Positions 50,884 to 59,796 are shown, counted from the first letter of the stretch. The stretch: DNA of 64,000 bases from Desulfurivibrio sp. (GCA_003605035.1 QZKJ01000086.1:1-64000); one strand, 5' to 3'. Numbers and translations are program-made. Notes: generated by a model from the sequence alone, not told the origin.

Positions 50884-52179
50884 TTACTCCTGGGCAGGTT
50901 TATCCAGCTTCTCTTTTAACGTATCCCCCAGACCGCTTGAACCAAACAGAGAAACCCCAGCCTCAAACTTAACATCCAGAATCTGTACTCTCTGATTAAA
51001 AAGGTCCGCCACGATCAGGTTGCCGTTTCCGTCCAGGGTCAGGCCGGTGGGAAAATTGAACCACCGCGGCGAACTGCCCTTGCCGCCGATCTCAAAGAGA
51101 AACCGCCCGGCAAAATTATAAACGAGAATCGTGTGCCGCATATAGTCGACCACAAAGACGCACTTTCTTTTTTCATCGACCGCGAGCGCCTTCGGGCGGC
51201 TCATCTTCCCGGAGGATCCCCCTTTTTTGCCAAAGGCAAAAAGAAACTCCTCCGCGGCATTATAGACATAAACCTTGCTGGTTTCCTCGCTGAGGATATA
51301 GAGATGGCCTTCGGTTCCGCACACAATGTCAGTGACCTGAACCGGCCCGAATTTTTTTGATTCCTCTTCTTCAATCACCTCCTGGCCTTTTGGCTTGAGA
51401 AAATCAGGCAGATTGGCCATCTCTGTTTCCCGCTGCTCTTCAGGCGTTACAACATTTTCCTGGGCTGGCGGCAGCGGTTCTCCGCCGCCAATCTGCCCGT
51501 CCATCTGCCCGCCTGCGGCAAGGTCCTGAGGCAGCTTGGAATAATCCTGCTGCTGATCCAGCCATATCTTATCCTTGGGTTTGAGCCAGTGTAAAAACTT
51601 GCCTTCGCTGTCAAGCACCATAAGACCGCGGAAATCGAGGCCAGCCACATAAATATTGCCATTGCGCCCCTCATAAACCCGATTCGGCACAAAGGTTTCC
51701 GCCTCTGGAAACTGCTGCACCAGAATTTCCTTCAGCGGGAAAAAGGCGGCGTTGAGGATGGTGAGACGGGGAGGATTTTTTGCCGTACGGCCCTGGCAGA
51801 TGAAGAGGCGGCCATCACCTGCGACATAAATGCCGTTCGGAGAGTCCACGCCGCGCCCCTGTCCCAGGGAAATTCTGGGGAAATAATCAGAACCATAGAG
51901 ATTAATACGGCCATTGCCGCCATTGACCACATAAATTTCGTTCATGGTCCTGTCAAAAAAGACGGACGAGGGAAACTTCAAAGGGCCCCCCTGGTCATCC
52001 TCATTAATAATTGCCACCGTTTTTACGGGTACCGGCCACGGGGTATTTTCCTGTTGCGCCCGGAGAGTGGTCTTCAGGGGCAACAAAACAAGGCAGACCA
52101 GAAGAAGAGCGATCCGCCAGACCGCCCCGGAACCGACAAAAATGAATGATCGAGAAATTTTCCCTTTTAATCTCTGCAT
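50884..52179 (-). CDS. NHL-repeat beta-propeller protein, membrane-anchored or secreted
   Basis: Start at ATG 52179 (431 aa) rather than 52212, because the signal or anchor helix (about 15-40) then has a normal basic N-terminus. NHL blades include IYVVNGGNGRINLYGSDYFP, VFVVDYMRHTILVYNFAG and LIVADLFNQRVQIL. An acidic, Gln-rich insert (about 195-265) interrupts the propeller. It is convergent with regA (6-bp gap) and sits just after the 10-heme gene, probably in one operon with it. Confidence 0.82.
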   Translation of the reverse strand: MQRLKGKISRSFIFVGSGAVWRIALLLVCLVLLPLKTTLRAQQENTPWPVPVKTVAIINEDDQGGPLKFPSSVFFDRTMNEIYVVNGGNGRINLYGSDYFPRISLGQGRGVDSPNGIYVAGDGRLFICQGRTAKNPPRLTILNAAFFPLKEILVQQFPEAETFVPNRVYEGRNGNIYVAGLDFRGLMVLDSEGKFLHWLKPKDKIWLDQQQDYSKLPQDLAAGGQMDGQIGGGEPLPPAQENVVTPEEQRETEMANLPDFLKPKGQEVIEEEESKKFGPVQVTDIVCGTEGHLYILSEETSKVYVYNAAEEFLFAFGKKGGSSGKMSRPKALAVDEKRKCVFVVDYMRHTILVYNFAGRFLFEIGGKGSSPRWFNFPTGLTLDGNGNLIVADLFNQRVQILDVKFEAGVSLFGSSGLGDTLKEKLDKPAQE

Positions 52180-52288
52180 AATCCGCTCATCACCGATAGA
52201 AAATAGAATCATTTTTCAAAAATCAGGCATTACAAAAAATTAATCCCGCAAACCGCATGTGGCACGAAACTCTCAATATCCCGGAACA

Positions 52289-53458
52289 TTAATGATGGCA
52301 TTTGCTGCAGACAAGCCCCCCCAAAAGATCCCCGATCAGCAGATACTGAAATTTTGACCCATGAGGATTATGACAACTTGCACAGTTAAATTCCTTTTTC
52401 GGGTCCAGGGGATTTTTGGGACCTTTTAGAGGATGCCCGCCGACAGGATGGCCTTTGGTCATCCCTGCCAGCTCATTGTGGCACCCGGTACAGAGTTCGT
52501 TCACCGGTTTATAAAGCATATACTCATTTTCTGAGGCATGGGGGTCATGACAGTCAACACAGCCCCCGCCCCTGATGATACCGTGTACGTTAATGCCTTT
52601 CGTATCCTTCTTCAGCAGATCTTCTTTGTCAACGTGGCAACTGACGCATAGTTGGGCCCTGCCGTCAGCCCATAATTGAAACCTGTATGTGTCGCCATGG
52701 GGATTATGGCAGATGGAACAGACACCGAAACCTACCGGTTGATGAATATGCGCCATATCACCCCAGGCCCTGCCCTTGACAAGATGACAATGGTAACAGA
52801 GACCGGCATCTTTTCCTATGGACACGGAAATCCTTCCCACATCCTTCTCCTGCTGGTGGCAAGTCTCGCAAAGCAGATTTGCCGCAGGACTGTGCTGCCA
52901 TTTTGTTTCCTCGAAAATGGCTTTGTGGCAGGTATAGCATACAGGGGAATTCTGGCCATAGGGTGTGGGCTTGACAAAAAAATCCTCCGGCACCGACTCC
53001 ACCTCATGGCATTGCCGGCATTCCTGATGCATTGTTTCCTGCCGGTGATAAAGATAGACGCCCGCGGCATTCAGATTGGCGTTTAACAGGGTGCGGAGCG
53101 GTTTATAATCGATAACTATCTTTTTTGCGCCAGGGGAGAGCACAAACTTGTTTTCCCCCGGAACGAGCGGGACACGATAGTGGACATAAAAAATGTCATT
53201 TTTCATCCGGGTAGCCAGCGGGATGATGCTTTCCGTCACTGACCGGAGCTCCAGCTGTTTAAGATCCTCCTTGGCGTCCACTTCCACGATGAAATGATAC
53301 GAAGGAGAGCGCGCATACACGATGCTGGCACTATCCGGGGTGAGCAGCGTCACCTCGCCTGCCAGCACCGGACCAGCGGTGAGACCGCAAACAGCCAGGC
53401 AATATATGATGGAAACCCTGCAGTGTTTCCACAGTTGTACCATGTACTCCATTTTCAT
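52289..53458 (-). CDS. Decaheme c-type cytochrome with N-terminal Ig-like domain
   Basis: 389 aa from ATG 53458; nearby ATGs at 53452 or 53443 are possible since no strong ribosome site is visible. Signal peptide, then an Ig/FN3-like beta domain (about 35-125, PLVPGENKFVLSPGAKKIVI), then ten CXXCH motifs (CRQCH, CYTCH, CETCH, CYHCH, CSICH, CVSCH, CVDCH, CTGCH, CASCH, CSKCH), several as CHNPHG. A RegA-like box lies 340 bp upstream, shared with a divergent PilZ gene. Confidence 0.88.
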   Translation of the reverse strand: MKMEYMVQLWKHCRVSIIYCLAVCGLTAGPVLAGEVTLLTPDSASIVYARSPSYHFIVEVDAKEDLKQLELRSVTESIIPLATRMKNDIFYVHYRVPLVPGENKFVLSPGAKKIVIDYKPLRTLLNANLNAAGVYLYHRQETMHQECRQCHEVESVPEDFFVKPTPYGQNSPVCYTCHKAIFEETKWQHSPAANLLCETCHQQEKDVGRISVSIGKDAGLCYHCHLVKGRAWGDMAHIHQPVGFGVCSICHNPHGDTYRFQLWADGRAQLCVSCHVDKEDLLKKDTKGINVHGIIRGGGCVDCHDPHASENEYMLYKPVNELCTGCHNELAGMTKGHPVGGHPLKGPKNPLDPKKEFNCASCHNPHGSKFQYLLIGDLLGGLVCSKCHH

Positions 53459-53900
53459 GAGATTTTACTTACCCCAACTTTAAAAATAAAACACGGGGAG
53501 CCCAAATCGCGCCCACACACCTCTTTCAGACATACTTCCGCCAGTTTAAATGAATCTCTATTCATAATTTGACAATTTCACGTAACATTTTCATTTTCTA
53601 TTGTCAACATTGCTCCTTTATGCAAGACAAAACAAAAAAGCAAGATATACATTTATCAGCAAACAATCTTTTTATGAGTAGAAATTACAGCAAACAAAAC
53701 CTAACACTATGTTTTCACAAGCTTCCTTTAACAGACGAAAAATTATGCTCTTAGCGGGGAACAGCTGGTGTAACCGCTAGAAATGCGCAGACAAATGCGA
53801 CAATTTGCCCCATTCCCTCCCCCTATATTTTTTGTTAAGGGTATCTGTAGGAAATGCTCGTTTGCGAGACATAATGAAACATCAGAGCGAGGGGCCCAAA
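53459..53900. other. Divergent regulatory region between decaheme and PilZ genes
   Basis: About 440 bp of AT-rich DNA without a believable gene. It holds RegA-like box 5 (53796-53812). The left 300 bp, next to the cytochrome start, shows no feature I can name. Confidence 0.55.
53796..53812 (-). promoter_or_regulatory. RegA/RegR-like box 5
   Basis: On the minus strand TGGGGCAAATTGTCGCA, 16 of 17 matches to the consensus. It lies 89 bp before the PilZ start (+) and 338 bp from the decaheme start (-). Confidence 0.6.
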
Positions 53901-54320
53901 ATGACAACCAATTTCAACACAATGAACCGTCGAAAATTCCCCCGGTTTACGCCAAAGAAAGACATGTATGTTCTCCATCACAACTTCGGAAAAGTAATAG
54001 ACATCAGCATGGGAGGCATACTTTTCAATTATGTTGACAAAGAGTATTTGCAGGGATCTCCCCCGGAAAGGGGCATCCTTTTTGGTTATAACGATCATTA
54101 TATGGATGAAATCCCCTTTGAAACAGTCTCCGATACCGTGATTTCCAAATCGCCGACCAGCAAACCGGTCATCAAGCAGCGACGGGTTATTTTCGGTGAT
54201 CTCACCGTCGGACAGATCCAGCAGCTGGAACGTTTCATCCTTGACAATGCCCGCATACCTCAGCTGGCCTATGATTCGCAACTAACTGACGAGAATTCCA
54301 TTGATAAGTATTATATGTAA
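53901..54320 (+). CDS. PilZ-domain c-di-GMP-binding-type protein
   Basis: ATG 53901 has AGGGGC upstream; 139 aa (earlier in-frame ATGs at 53874 and 53805 lack good sites). The start NRRKFPRFTP gives the RxxxR arginine pair and VIDISMGGI the D/NxSxxG motif of c-di-GMP-binding PilZ domains. The C-terminal part (YDSQLTDENSIDKYYM) is family-unspecific. It is a likely c-di-GMP receiver, placed between cytochrome operons and behind box 5. A terminator follows. Confidence 0.85.
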   Translation: MTTNFNTMNRRKFPRFTPKKDMYVLHHNFGKVIDISMGGILFNYVDKEYLQGSPPERGILFGYNDHYMDEIPFETVSDTVISKSPTSKPVIKQRRVIFGDLTVGQIQQLERFILDNARIPQLAYDSQLTDENSIDKYYM

Positions 54321-54360
54321 CTTGAGTAAGCATATAATTTTATTCCTTAAATAAATTGAC

Positions 54361-54392
54361 AAAAAAAGCACGCGCCATACGTGCTTTTTTTT
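54361..54392 (+). terminator. Rho-independent terminator after the PilZ gene
   Basis: AAAAAGCACG and CGTGCTTTTT form the stem, followed by a T-run ending near 54393. It closes the PilZ transcript. Confidence 0.85.
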
Positions 54393-54405
54393 TGTTCGCA
54401 TTTTC

Positions 54406-54421
54406 ATTCCCCATGGGGAAT
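54406..54421. promoter_or_regulatory. Perfect 16-bp palindrome before the octaheme gene
   Basis: ATTCCCCATGGGGAAT is fully self-complementary and lies 96 bp before the octaheme cytochrome start, between a terminator and that gene. It may be an operator; no regulator is identified. Confidence 0.4.
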
Positions 54422-54516
54422 CGGTATTTGAAAAAATAAATTATCCTGTTAAGTTAAAGCAGAAGGCTGAGACTTCGCGACCATCAATCTTTTCCCAACT
54501 TGACAAGGGTTACTTC

Positions 54517-55836
54517 ATGAAAAAGCCACAGCGCATCTACAGAGCTTCTTTTTTATCGCCGCTCGGCATACTGTTACTGGCGCCTTTTCTTTCTCTGCCT
54601 GCCCAGGCCGGACCTTACATGGATTCCGCCCATGGCGGCTTTGACTCTGACCCAGGGGTGAACCGCAGCGATCTTGCCCTTGCCAACTACGCGCAGGGCA
54701 ACTGTGCCCATTGTCACGAACAGCACGCCAGCATCGACGGCGCTGAACCTGAGCCCTCTTCCGGCGATTACAGCGCTGCGCCATTTGCCCTTTTTGCCGA
54801 CAATTTCAATACCGGCGCCACCACCAACCTCTATGATCAGGGCGACAATTTCTGCTTTTTCTGCCATACCAACGTTGCTTCCCTGCAAAGCAATGGCATC
54901 GATAACAAGGACTATGCCGCCACCTTCGCCGGCTATCCAACCAGTTCACCCCTGGGAATCTTTGAGGCTTTCAACCAGTACTCCTATCACAATCTCGCCG
55001 ACATCTGGGATTTCAGCAAAGACAATTTCACTTTTTTCACCTCCAGCTCAAATCCCTGCACCGGCTGCCATAACCCGCACCTGGCCAGGCGCAATAAGGA
55101 AAATCAAAAGGACCCCTCTTTCACCGCCATCTCCAGACCGTCCGATCATGGCAACCTCTGGGGCAATGACGCCGCCGAAAGAATGGACGCGGCCAGCAGC
55201 AACAAATACCTGGCGCCCTACTATTATAATTCGGCCAACAGCTATGAACCGGATGCCACCAACCTGGACGACGGTTCGCTGACCCCGGACTACAACGCCT
55301 TCTGTACGGATTGCCATAACCTCACCAACACGATTTACAGCACCACCCTGGGTAGAAATCTCTACAAATTCAGCTGGTCTGACCTGGGTGGAGACACGAT
55401 CGCGGCCGGCGACAAGCATGGCGCGAACAGCGCCACCGGCACCTCGGAGAGAATAAATCCCTACGGCGCCGACAACGGCTGGATTCTCTCCTGCCTTGAC
55501 TGCCACGAACCCCACGGCTCGCCAAACGCCTTTCTGCTCAGACGAGAGGTGAATGGCTCGGAGATCAGCGCCAACCTCCGCACGAAGGCGGCAACCGGCA
55601 CCTCGAACATGAAACTGCTCTGCGCCAAGTGTCATATTCAAAACAACGTTGATGATCCTGATGATGAAGACTGGGAGTGGATTCACCACAATTCTCCCGA
55701 CGCCATTTATGACCAGTTCAAGTGCGGCACCTGCCATGGCATGGGCGGGTTTGCCATCCCCTGTGAAGACTGTCATGCCCATGGCAAATCCGTCACCTTT
55801 ATTGACGATCCTTCCATAATCCGCCGAACCTTCTAA
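54517..55836 (+). CDS. Octaheme c-type cytochrome
   Basis: AAGGG lies 9 nt before the ATG; 439 aa with a signal peptide (ending PAQAG). Eight CXXCH motifs: CAHCH, CFFCH, CTGCH, CTDCH, CLDCH, CAKCH, CGTCH, CEDCH. Large non-heme stretches separate the first six hemes (for example about residues 130-170 and 190-265), rich in aromatic, Asn and Asp residues, as in surface cytochromes with external loops. It heads an operon with a pentaheme protein and a HAMP membrane protein. Its acceptor is unknown. Confidence 0.88.
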   Translation: MKKPQRIYRASFLSPLGILLLAPFLSLPAQAGPYMDSAHGGFDSDPGVNRSDLALANYAQGNCAHCHEQHASIDGAEPEPSSGDYSAAPFALFADNFNTGATTNLYDQGDNFCFFCHTNVASLQSNGIDNKDYAATFAGYPTSSPLGIFEAFNQYSYHNLADIWDFSKDNFTFFTSSSNPCTGCHNPHLARRNKENQKDPSFTAISRPSDHGNLWGNDAAERMDAASSNKYLAPYYYNSANSYEPDATNLDDGSLTPDYNAFCTDCHNLTNTIYSTTLGRNLYKFSWSDLGGDTIAAGDKHGANSATGTSERINPYGADNGWILSCLDCHEPHGSPNAFLLRREVNGSEISANLRTKAATGTSNMKLLCAKCHIQNNVDDPDDEDWEWIHHNSPDAIYDQFKCGTCHGMGGFAIPCEDCHAHGKSVTFIDDPSIIRRTF

Positions 55837-55852
55837 GCAACAGGATCGTTAT

Positions 55853-57040
55853 ATGCGTGCATGGTCGCCACTCATCCCCCTGCTTTGTTGTCTTCTCTTG
55901 CCTAACAACATTTTTGCCCTGCCGGGCTCAAAAGACCGGCTGCAGGCAGAATGCCGGAAGTGCCATGAGGCGTTTGTTGAAAAAGATTTTACCAAACGTT
56001 ATATTCACCAGCCTTTTGGCGAGAGGCAATGCCTGACCTGCCATGTCAAGGCAAAGGATTCCTCTTCGGCTGAGCAGACTGCCCCGCAGCAGCAGAGCAG
56101 GTCAAAAACCCGCTGGCTGAGCATGTCGTCGGCAACCTCGGACCAACACGCCTTTCTGCTGCCCGCGGCATCCCCCTCCGGCAAAATAGTGATTGACGTC
56201 AAGGCGCCCGGCCAATCCCCCTTCCGCCAGGCACTGGCCCTCCCCGCGGCAGATACCATGGCAAAGGCGGAAAACGACCGGACTCCGCCGCGGATATCCG
56301 CCATCCAGGCCGGTATCCAGCAGAGTATCCTGCTTGATGCGGTCATCACCTGGCGGACTGATGAAAAAGCAAATGCAACCGTGCGTTACGGCATCACAGG
56401 TCTGGGCCAGACTATCGAAGAAAAGTACTGCTACGCCACTGACCATAAAATTACCCTGCCGGGTCTGCAAAAAGGAGCAACCTATCAGGTTGTCATCACC
56501 TGTCAGGACATTTTCGGCAACAGCATCACTTCCCCGGTTTTTGCCGTCTCAACCGCGAAGATTTCCCCAGCGCAGCAGCCAGCCGCGGCAAACCCCGGAA
56601 AGAGCAGTGATAAAATTGCCATTAGGAGCAACTTCCTCAGCTTAAACGACAACAATGTCATGCTGGAGCTTACCGCCAGCCAGCCGGTTGCGATTGCCAT
56701 CGGCACCTCGGATGAAGAACCGGACGAGCGGCTGGTCCTCCTGAAAAAATCCCGGCAGAACCCTGCTATGGACGAGGAACATCCCCCGCTGGCCAATAAA
56801 AAGTACAGCAGCATGACTATCTGTCCCAGTTGCCACCCGGGCTACAACCAGCAGAAATCCCACCCGGTCAATATCCTGCCCGGGGACAGAATGAAAATAC
56901 CGCCAGAGTATCCAACCCTGCCTGACGGTCGGATCTCCTGCATGACCTGCCACATTCATCATGCAGCAAACAGTGAATTCAGGCTTATCAAAGCGTCGCG
57001 CAAGGAACTCTGTTCCGGCTGCCATCCGGACAAATTCTGA
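55853..57040 (+). CDS. Pentaheme c-type cytochrome with fibronectin-III-like domain
   Basis: The 395-aa protein has a signal peptide (ending IFALP). Two heme motifs lie at the N-terminus (CRKCH, CLTCH) and three at the C-terminus (CPSCH, CMTCH, CSGCH). Between them is a beta domain (about 140-235) with ATVRYGITGLGQTIEE and GLQKGATYQVVITCQDIFGN, typical of FN3-like folds in extracellular or periplasmic proteins. It starts 16 nt after the octaheme gene. The split heme halves held by an Ig-type domain suggest a spacer or docking part. Confidence 0.85.
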   Translation: MRAWSPLIPLLCCLLLPNNIFALPGSKDRLQAECRKCHEAFVEKDFTKRYIHQPFGERQCLTCHVKAKDSSSAEQTAPQQQSRSKTRWLSMSSATSDQHAFLLPAASPSGKIVIDVKAPGQSPFRQALALPAADTMAKAENDRTPPRISAIQAGIQQSILLDAVITWRTDEKANATVRYGITGLGQTIEEKYCYATDHKITLPGLQKGATYQVVITCQDIFGNSITSPVFAVSTAKISPAQQPAAANPGKSSDKIAIRSNFLSLNDNNVMLELTASQPVAIAIGTSDEEPDERLVLLKKSRQNPAMDEEHPPLANKKYSSMTICPSCHPGYNQQKSHPVNILPGDRMKIPPEYPTLPDGRISCMTCHIHHAANSEFRLIKASRKELCSGCHPDKF

Positions 57041-57076
57041 CAACCCTTCCGTAATAATCAAAGATCACCGACTGCC

Positions 57077-57616
57077 ATGGAACCATACAAGTACAAGCGA
57101 AAAAAACTCAATCTGAACGTCAAGCGGGAATTTCAGAAATGGCTGTTCCTGCGCATGACAGCGCAAGTTCTGCTCAGCTCGCTGGTTGCTGCCGTAATTC
57201 TTTATTTTTATGCGCGCAGCGAAATCACCGACAGTTTCTACTCCGCCCATGTGACAATCCGCCGGGTCAGTGATCTTTTACTGCCGGTCATCGCGGCCGG
57301 ATCGGCGGTGAGCTTTCTCGGCACCCTGATCGTGGTGATTTTTCTGCCCCAGCGAATCGCCGGGCCTCTGTACCGCATCGAAAAACGTCTGGCGGAGTTG
57401 GGGGAAGGAGATCTCCGTTCGCAAATCAAACTGCGCAGAAATGACATCCTGCAGGATATGGCGGCTTCCCTGAACGACTGCACCAATTCTCTGCAGAAGA
57501 AAATAAAAATGGCCCAGGAAAATCAGGCGCAGCTTGAAAAAAACCTCCAGCAACCAACACAAACCAGTGACGCTTTCAACCAGTTGAAGAAAAATCTGGA
57601 CAGTTTCAGAACCTGA
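57077..57616 (+). CDS. Two-helix HAMP-domain membrane protein without output domain
   Basis: The 179-aa protein has membrane helices at about 27-46 and 70-92, then a HAMP-like segment (PQRIAGPLYRIEKRLAELGE then GDLRSQIKLRRNDILQDMAA) and a short coiled-coil. There is no kinase, GGDEF or chemotaxis module. It closes the cytochrome operon 36 nt after the pentaheme gene. It might transmit redox state by protein contact or simply hold a complex at the inner membrane. Confidence 0.8.
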   Translation: MEPYKYKRKKLNLNVKREFQKWLFLRMTAQVLLSSLVAAVILYFYARSEITDSFYSAHVTIRRVSDLLLPVIAAGSAVSFLGTLIVVIFLPQRIAGPLYRIEKRLAELGEGDLRSQIKLRRNDILQDMAASLNDCTNSLQKKIKMAQENQAQLEKNLQQPTQTSDAFNQLKKNLDSFRT

Positions 57617-57856
57617 TATTCACAACTCCTTGAATTTTTTTAACCATTCCCCTGAGTAAAATATTGCATTTTTTGTCAGACTATGGCAACTATTTGCCGT
57701 ATTTGCGTGTTAGACTCGCATATTCAACATCTCGCAAATAATTTTCCACCCTGAGATTTCCCCTTTACTTTAACTTTTGGATTGGCAAGAGTAAGAAAAT
57801 AATATTTACTTTCTGATAGTTATACGCTTAATTTCAAAACCAGGAGGATAATTCAC
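57617..57856 (+). other. Promoter region of the 12-heme gene
   Basis: 240 bp without a gene. TGCGTGTTAGACTCGCA (57704-57720) keeps the outer palindromic ends of the RegA-like box (TGYG and TCGCA, same 17-bp length) but not the core, so it is only a weak candidate. A nearby TATGGCAAC-TATTTGCCGTA inverted repeat (57682-57701) may be another operator. Confidence 0.35.
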
Positions 57857-58705
57857 GTGAAAATGAGCAAAAAATATAAAAAAATTCCATTGATGAAGCA
57901 CATGGCGGCAGCTGCTTTTGCCATCTTCCTGACAGCCGGGACAACGGTTCCCTTTGCCGTAGCGCAAGATGCCCCGGCACCGGAAACAGCGGCACCGGAA
58001 ACGGCGAGTCCCGTTTTGAGCGTCGACGATTGTGCAAAATGCCACGACGCCGCCCCCCAGGCCATTGCCAGCGCGGGCGGCAAGCACAAGACCGAAGTAT
58101 CCTGTATCGATTGCCATCAGGGTCATCCTCCCAAAAACGAAGACATTATTCCCCAGTGCAGCAACTGCCACTCAGGCGAGAAACATTTTGAACTTGAAGG
58201 TTGCCTGACCTGCCATACCAATCCGCATACGCCGCTTAATATCACCCTGGCCGACAATCTGACCGACCCCTGCCTTACCTGTCATACCGAGCAGATTGAC
58301 CAGCTGAAACAGAACATCAGCAAACATACCGAGCAGACCTGTACCACCTGCCATACCGCCCATGGTGAGCTGCCGAACTGCACCAACTGCCATTCTCCTC
58401 ACGCTGAAGACATGGTGCAGAGTGACTGCCTGAGCTGCCATAAACCGCATATGCCGCTGCAGGTAGTCTATCCGGATGATACGCCTTCCAAGCTGTGCGC
58501 TTCCTGTCATCAGGCCGCCTATGACCTGCTGCTGGCCAGCCCCGCCAAACACCGGGATCGCTCCTGCGCCGATTGCCACAAGTCGCAGCACAAGATGATT
58601 CCGAAATGCCAGGATTGCCATGGCGTACCGCATCCTGAGGACATGATGAAAAAATTCCCGCTCTGCGGTGATTGCCACGGCATTGCCCATAGCGTGACCA
58701 AGTAA
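57857..58705 (+). CDS. 12-heme c-type cytochrome (paralogue 1)
   Basis: GTG 57857 follows AGGAGG by 8 nt; 282 aa with a signal peptide (about 1-36) and a short Ala/Pro linker. It has twelve CXXCH motifs (CAKCH, CIDCH, CSNCH, CLTCH, CLTCH, CTTCH, CTNCH, CLSCH, CASCH, CADCH, CQDCH, CGDCH), about one heme per 20 residues, so it is almost all heme wire. It is probably a periplasmic electron shuttle or wire. It has a paralogue directly downstream and its own terminator, so it can be expressed separately. Confidence 0.9.
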   Translation: MKMSKKYKKIPLMKHMAAAAFAIFLTAGTTVPFAVAQDAPAPETAAPETASPVLSVDDCAKCHDAAPQAIASAGGKHKTEVSCIDCHQGHPPKNEDIIPQCSNCHSGEKHFELEGCLTCHTNPHTPLNITLADNLTDPCLTCHTEQIDQLKQNISKHTEQTCTTCHTAHGELPNCTNCHSPHAEDMVQSDCLSCHKPHMPLQVVYPDDTPSKLCASCHQAAYDLLLASPAKHRDRSCADCHKSQHKMIPKCQDCHGVPHPEDMMKKFPLCGDCHGIAHSVTK

Positions 58706-58712
58706 GCTGTCA

Positions 58713-58748
58713 AAAGAGTGAGCAGAGCTTCTGCTCACTCTTTTTTTT
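58713..58748 (+). terminator. Rho-independent terminator between the 12-heme genes
   Basis: AGAGTGAGCAG and CTGCTCACTCT form an 11-bp stem with loop AGCTT, followed by eight T. Read-through to the next gene may be partial. Confidence 0.92.
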
Positions 58749-58803
58749 CTCAGCCAGCCCGGAACATTCAGTGTTCTGCTTACCCATGAAGAAAGGAATA
58801 CTT

Positions 58804-59739
58804 ATGAAAAAAAACAGAAAAATTCTTTACAATGTCCTCTCCGTTTTTTTCATTTCATCGGCCATTTCCTGTATGCCGATCAATGCGACAGAACGCGGAG
58901 CAGAAGTAAAGACCGGCAAGGCGGAGGCCCCGATGCTTCTTGCCAGCAACGAGCAGCCGGCAGCCGCCCCGGCAGAATCAACTGCTCCTGCAAGCGTTGC
59001 CGACCTGTATGCCCAGACCCCTGAACCGCTGACCGTGGTCCAATGCGCCCAATGCCATCCCTCGGTGTTCGACAAGATCAAAAATGACGGCGGCCGTCAT
59101 CGGATAGACTGCCAGGACTGCCACCAGCAATTTCATTCCTATAATCCGAACAAAAACAACTGGCAGGAAATCATGCCGAAATGCGACCAGTGCCACACCG
59201 AGCCCCCTCACGGCACGAATTTTCTCGACTGCATGAGCTGCCATTTCATTCCGCATACCCCACTCAATGTCCCGATGAACGATTTACTGGCCGGCCAATG
59301 CGCCAACTGCCATACCGGCCCCGGCGGTGAGCTGACCCAATTCCCCAGCGCCCATACCCAGCAGGGCTGCAGCACCTGTCATCACACCAAACACGGCAAT
59401 ATACCTTCCTGCATGGAATGCCATGAGCCCCATATTGCGGACCAGCCGGTGGAGGCCTGCAAGTCATGCCATCCGGTGCACAGGCCGCTGGAGATCACTT
59501 ACGAGGCCGGCACCGAGGCTACCTGCGGCGCCTGCCATGGTCAGGTCTATGACGTCTGGATCGCCTCGCCGAGCAAACATTCGGGTGTTGCCTGCGCCAA
59601 ATGTCATGAAAAGCATGGCCAGATCCCGGAGTGCACCAACTGCCATACCCAGCCGCATGACCAGAAAATGCTGGAAAAATTCCCGCGTTGTCTGGACTGC
59701 CACATCAATGCGCACAACCCGCCGATCAACAAAAAGTAA
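58804..59739 (+). CDS. 12-heme c-type cytochrome (paralogue 2)
   Basis: ATG 58804 follows AAAGGAATACTT; 311 aa. It has a signal sequence with Cys in SSAISC (a poor lipobox, so lipidation is uncertain), an Ala/Pro/Glu linker, then twelve CXXCH motifs with the same order and spacing as paralogue 1 (ending CTNCH, CLDCH with HxxxHNPP). Both proteins share words such as HTPLNV/NITL and YDVWIASPSKH/YDLLLASPAKH, which marks a tandem duplication. Confidence 0.9.
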   Translation: MKKNRKILYNVLSVFFISSAISCMPINATERGAEVKTGKAEAPMLLASNEQPAAAPAESTAPASVADLYAQTPEPLTVVQCAQCHPSVFDKIKNDGGRHRIDCQDCHQQFHSYNPNKNNWQEIMPKCDQCHTEPPHGTNFLDCMSCHFIPHTPLNVPMNDLLAGQCANCHTGPGGELTQFPSAHTQQGCSTCHHTKHGNIPSCMECHEPHIADQPVEACKSCHPVHRPLEITYEAGTEATCGACHGQVYDVWIASPSKHSGVACAKCHEKHGQIPECTNCHTQPHDQKMLEKFPRCLDCHINAHNPPINKK

Positions 59740-59761
59740 GCAAAGCAGCAGTTGATGCAGC

Positions 59762-59796
59762 AAAAAAGCCCCGGTTTCCACCGGGGCTTTTTTTTA
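59762..59796 (+). terminator. Rho-independent terminator after the second 12-heme gene
   Basis: AAAAGCCCCGG and CCGGGGCTTTT form the stem with loop TTTCCA, followed by a T-run. It marks the right end of the cytochrome island. Confidence 0.92.
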
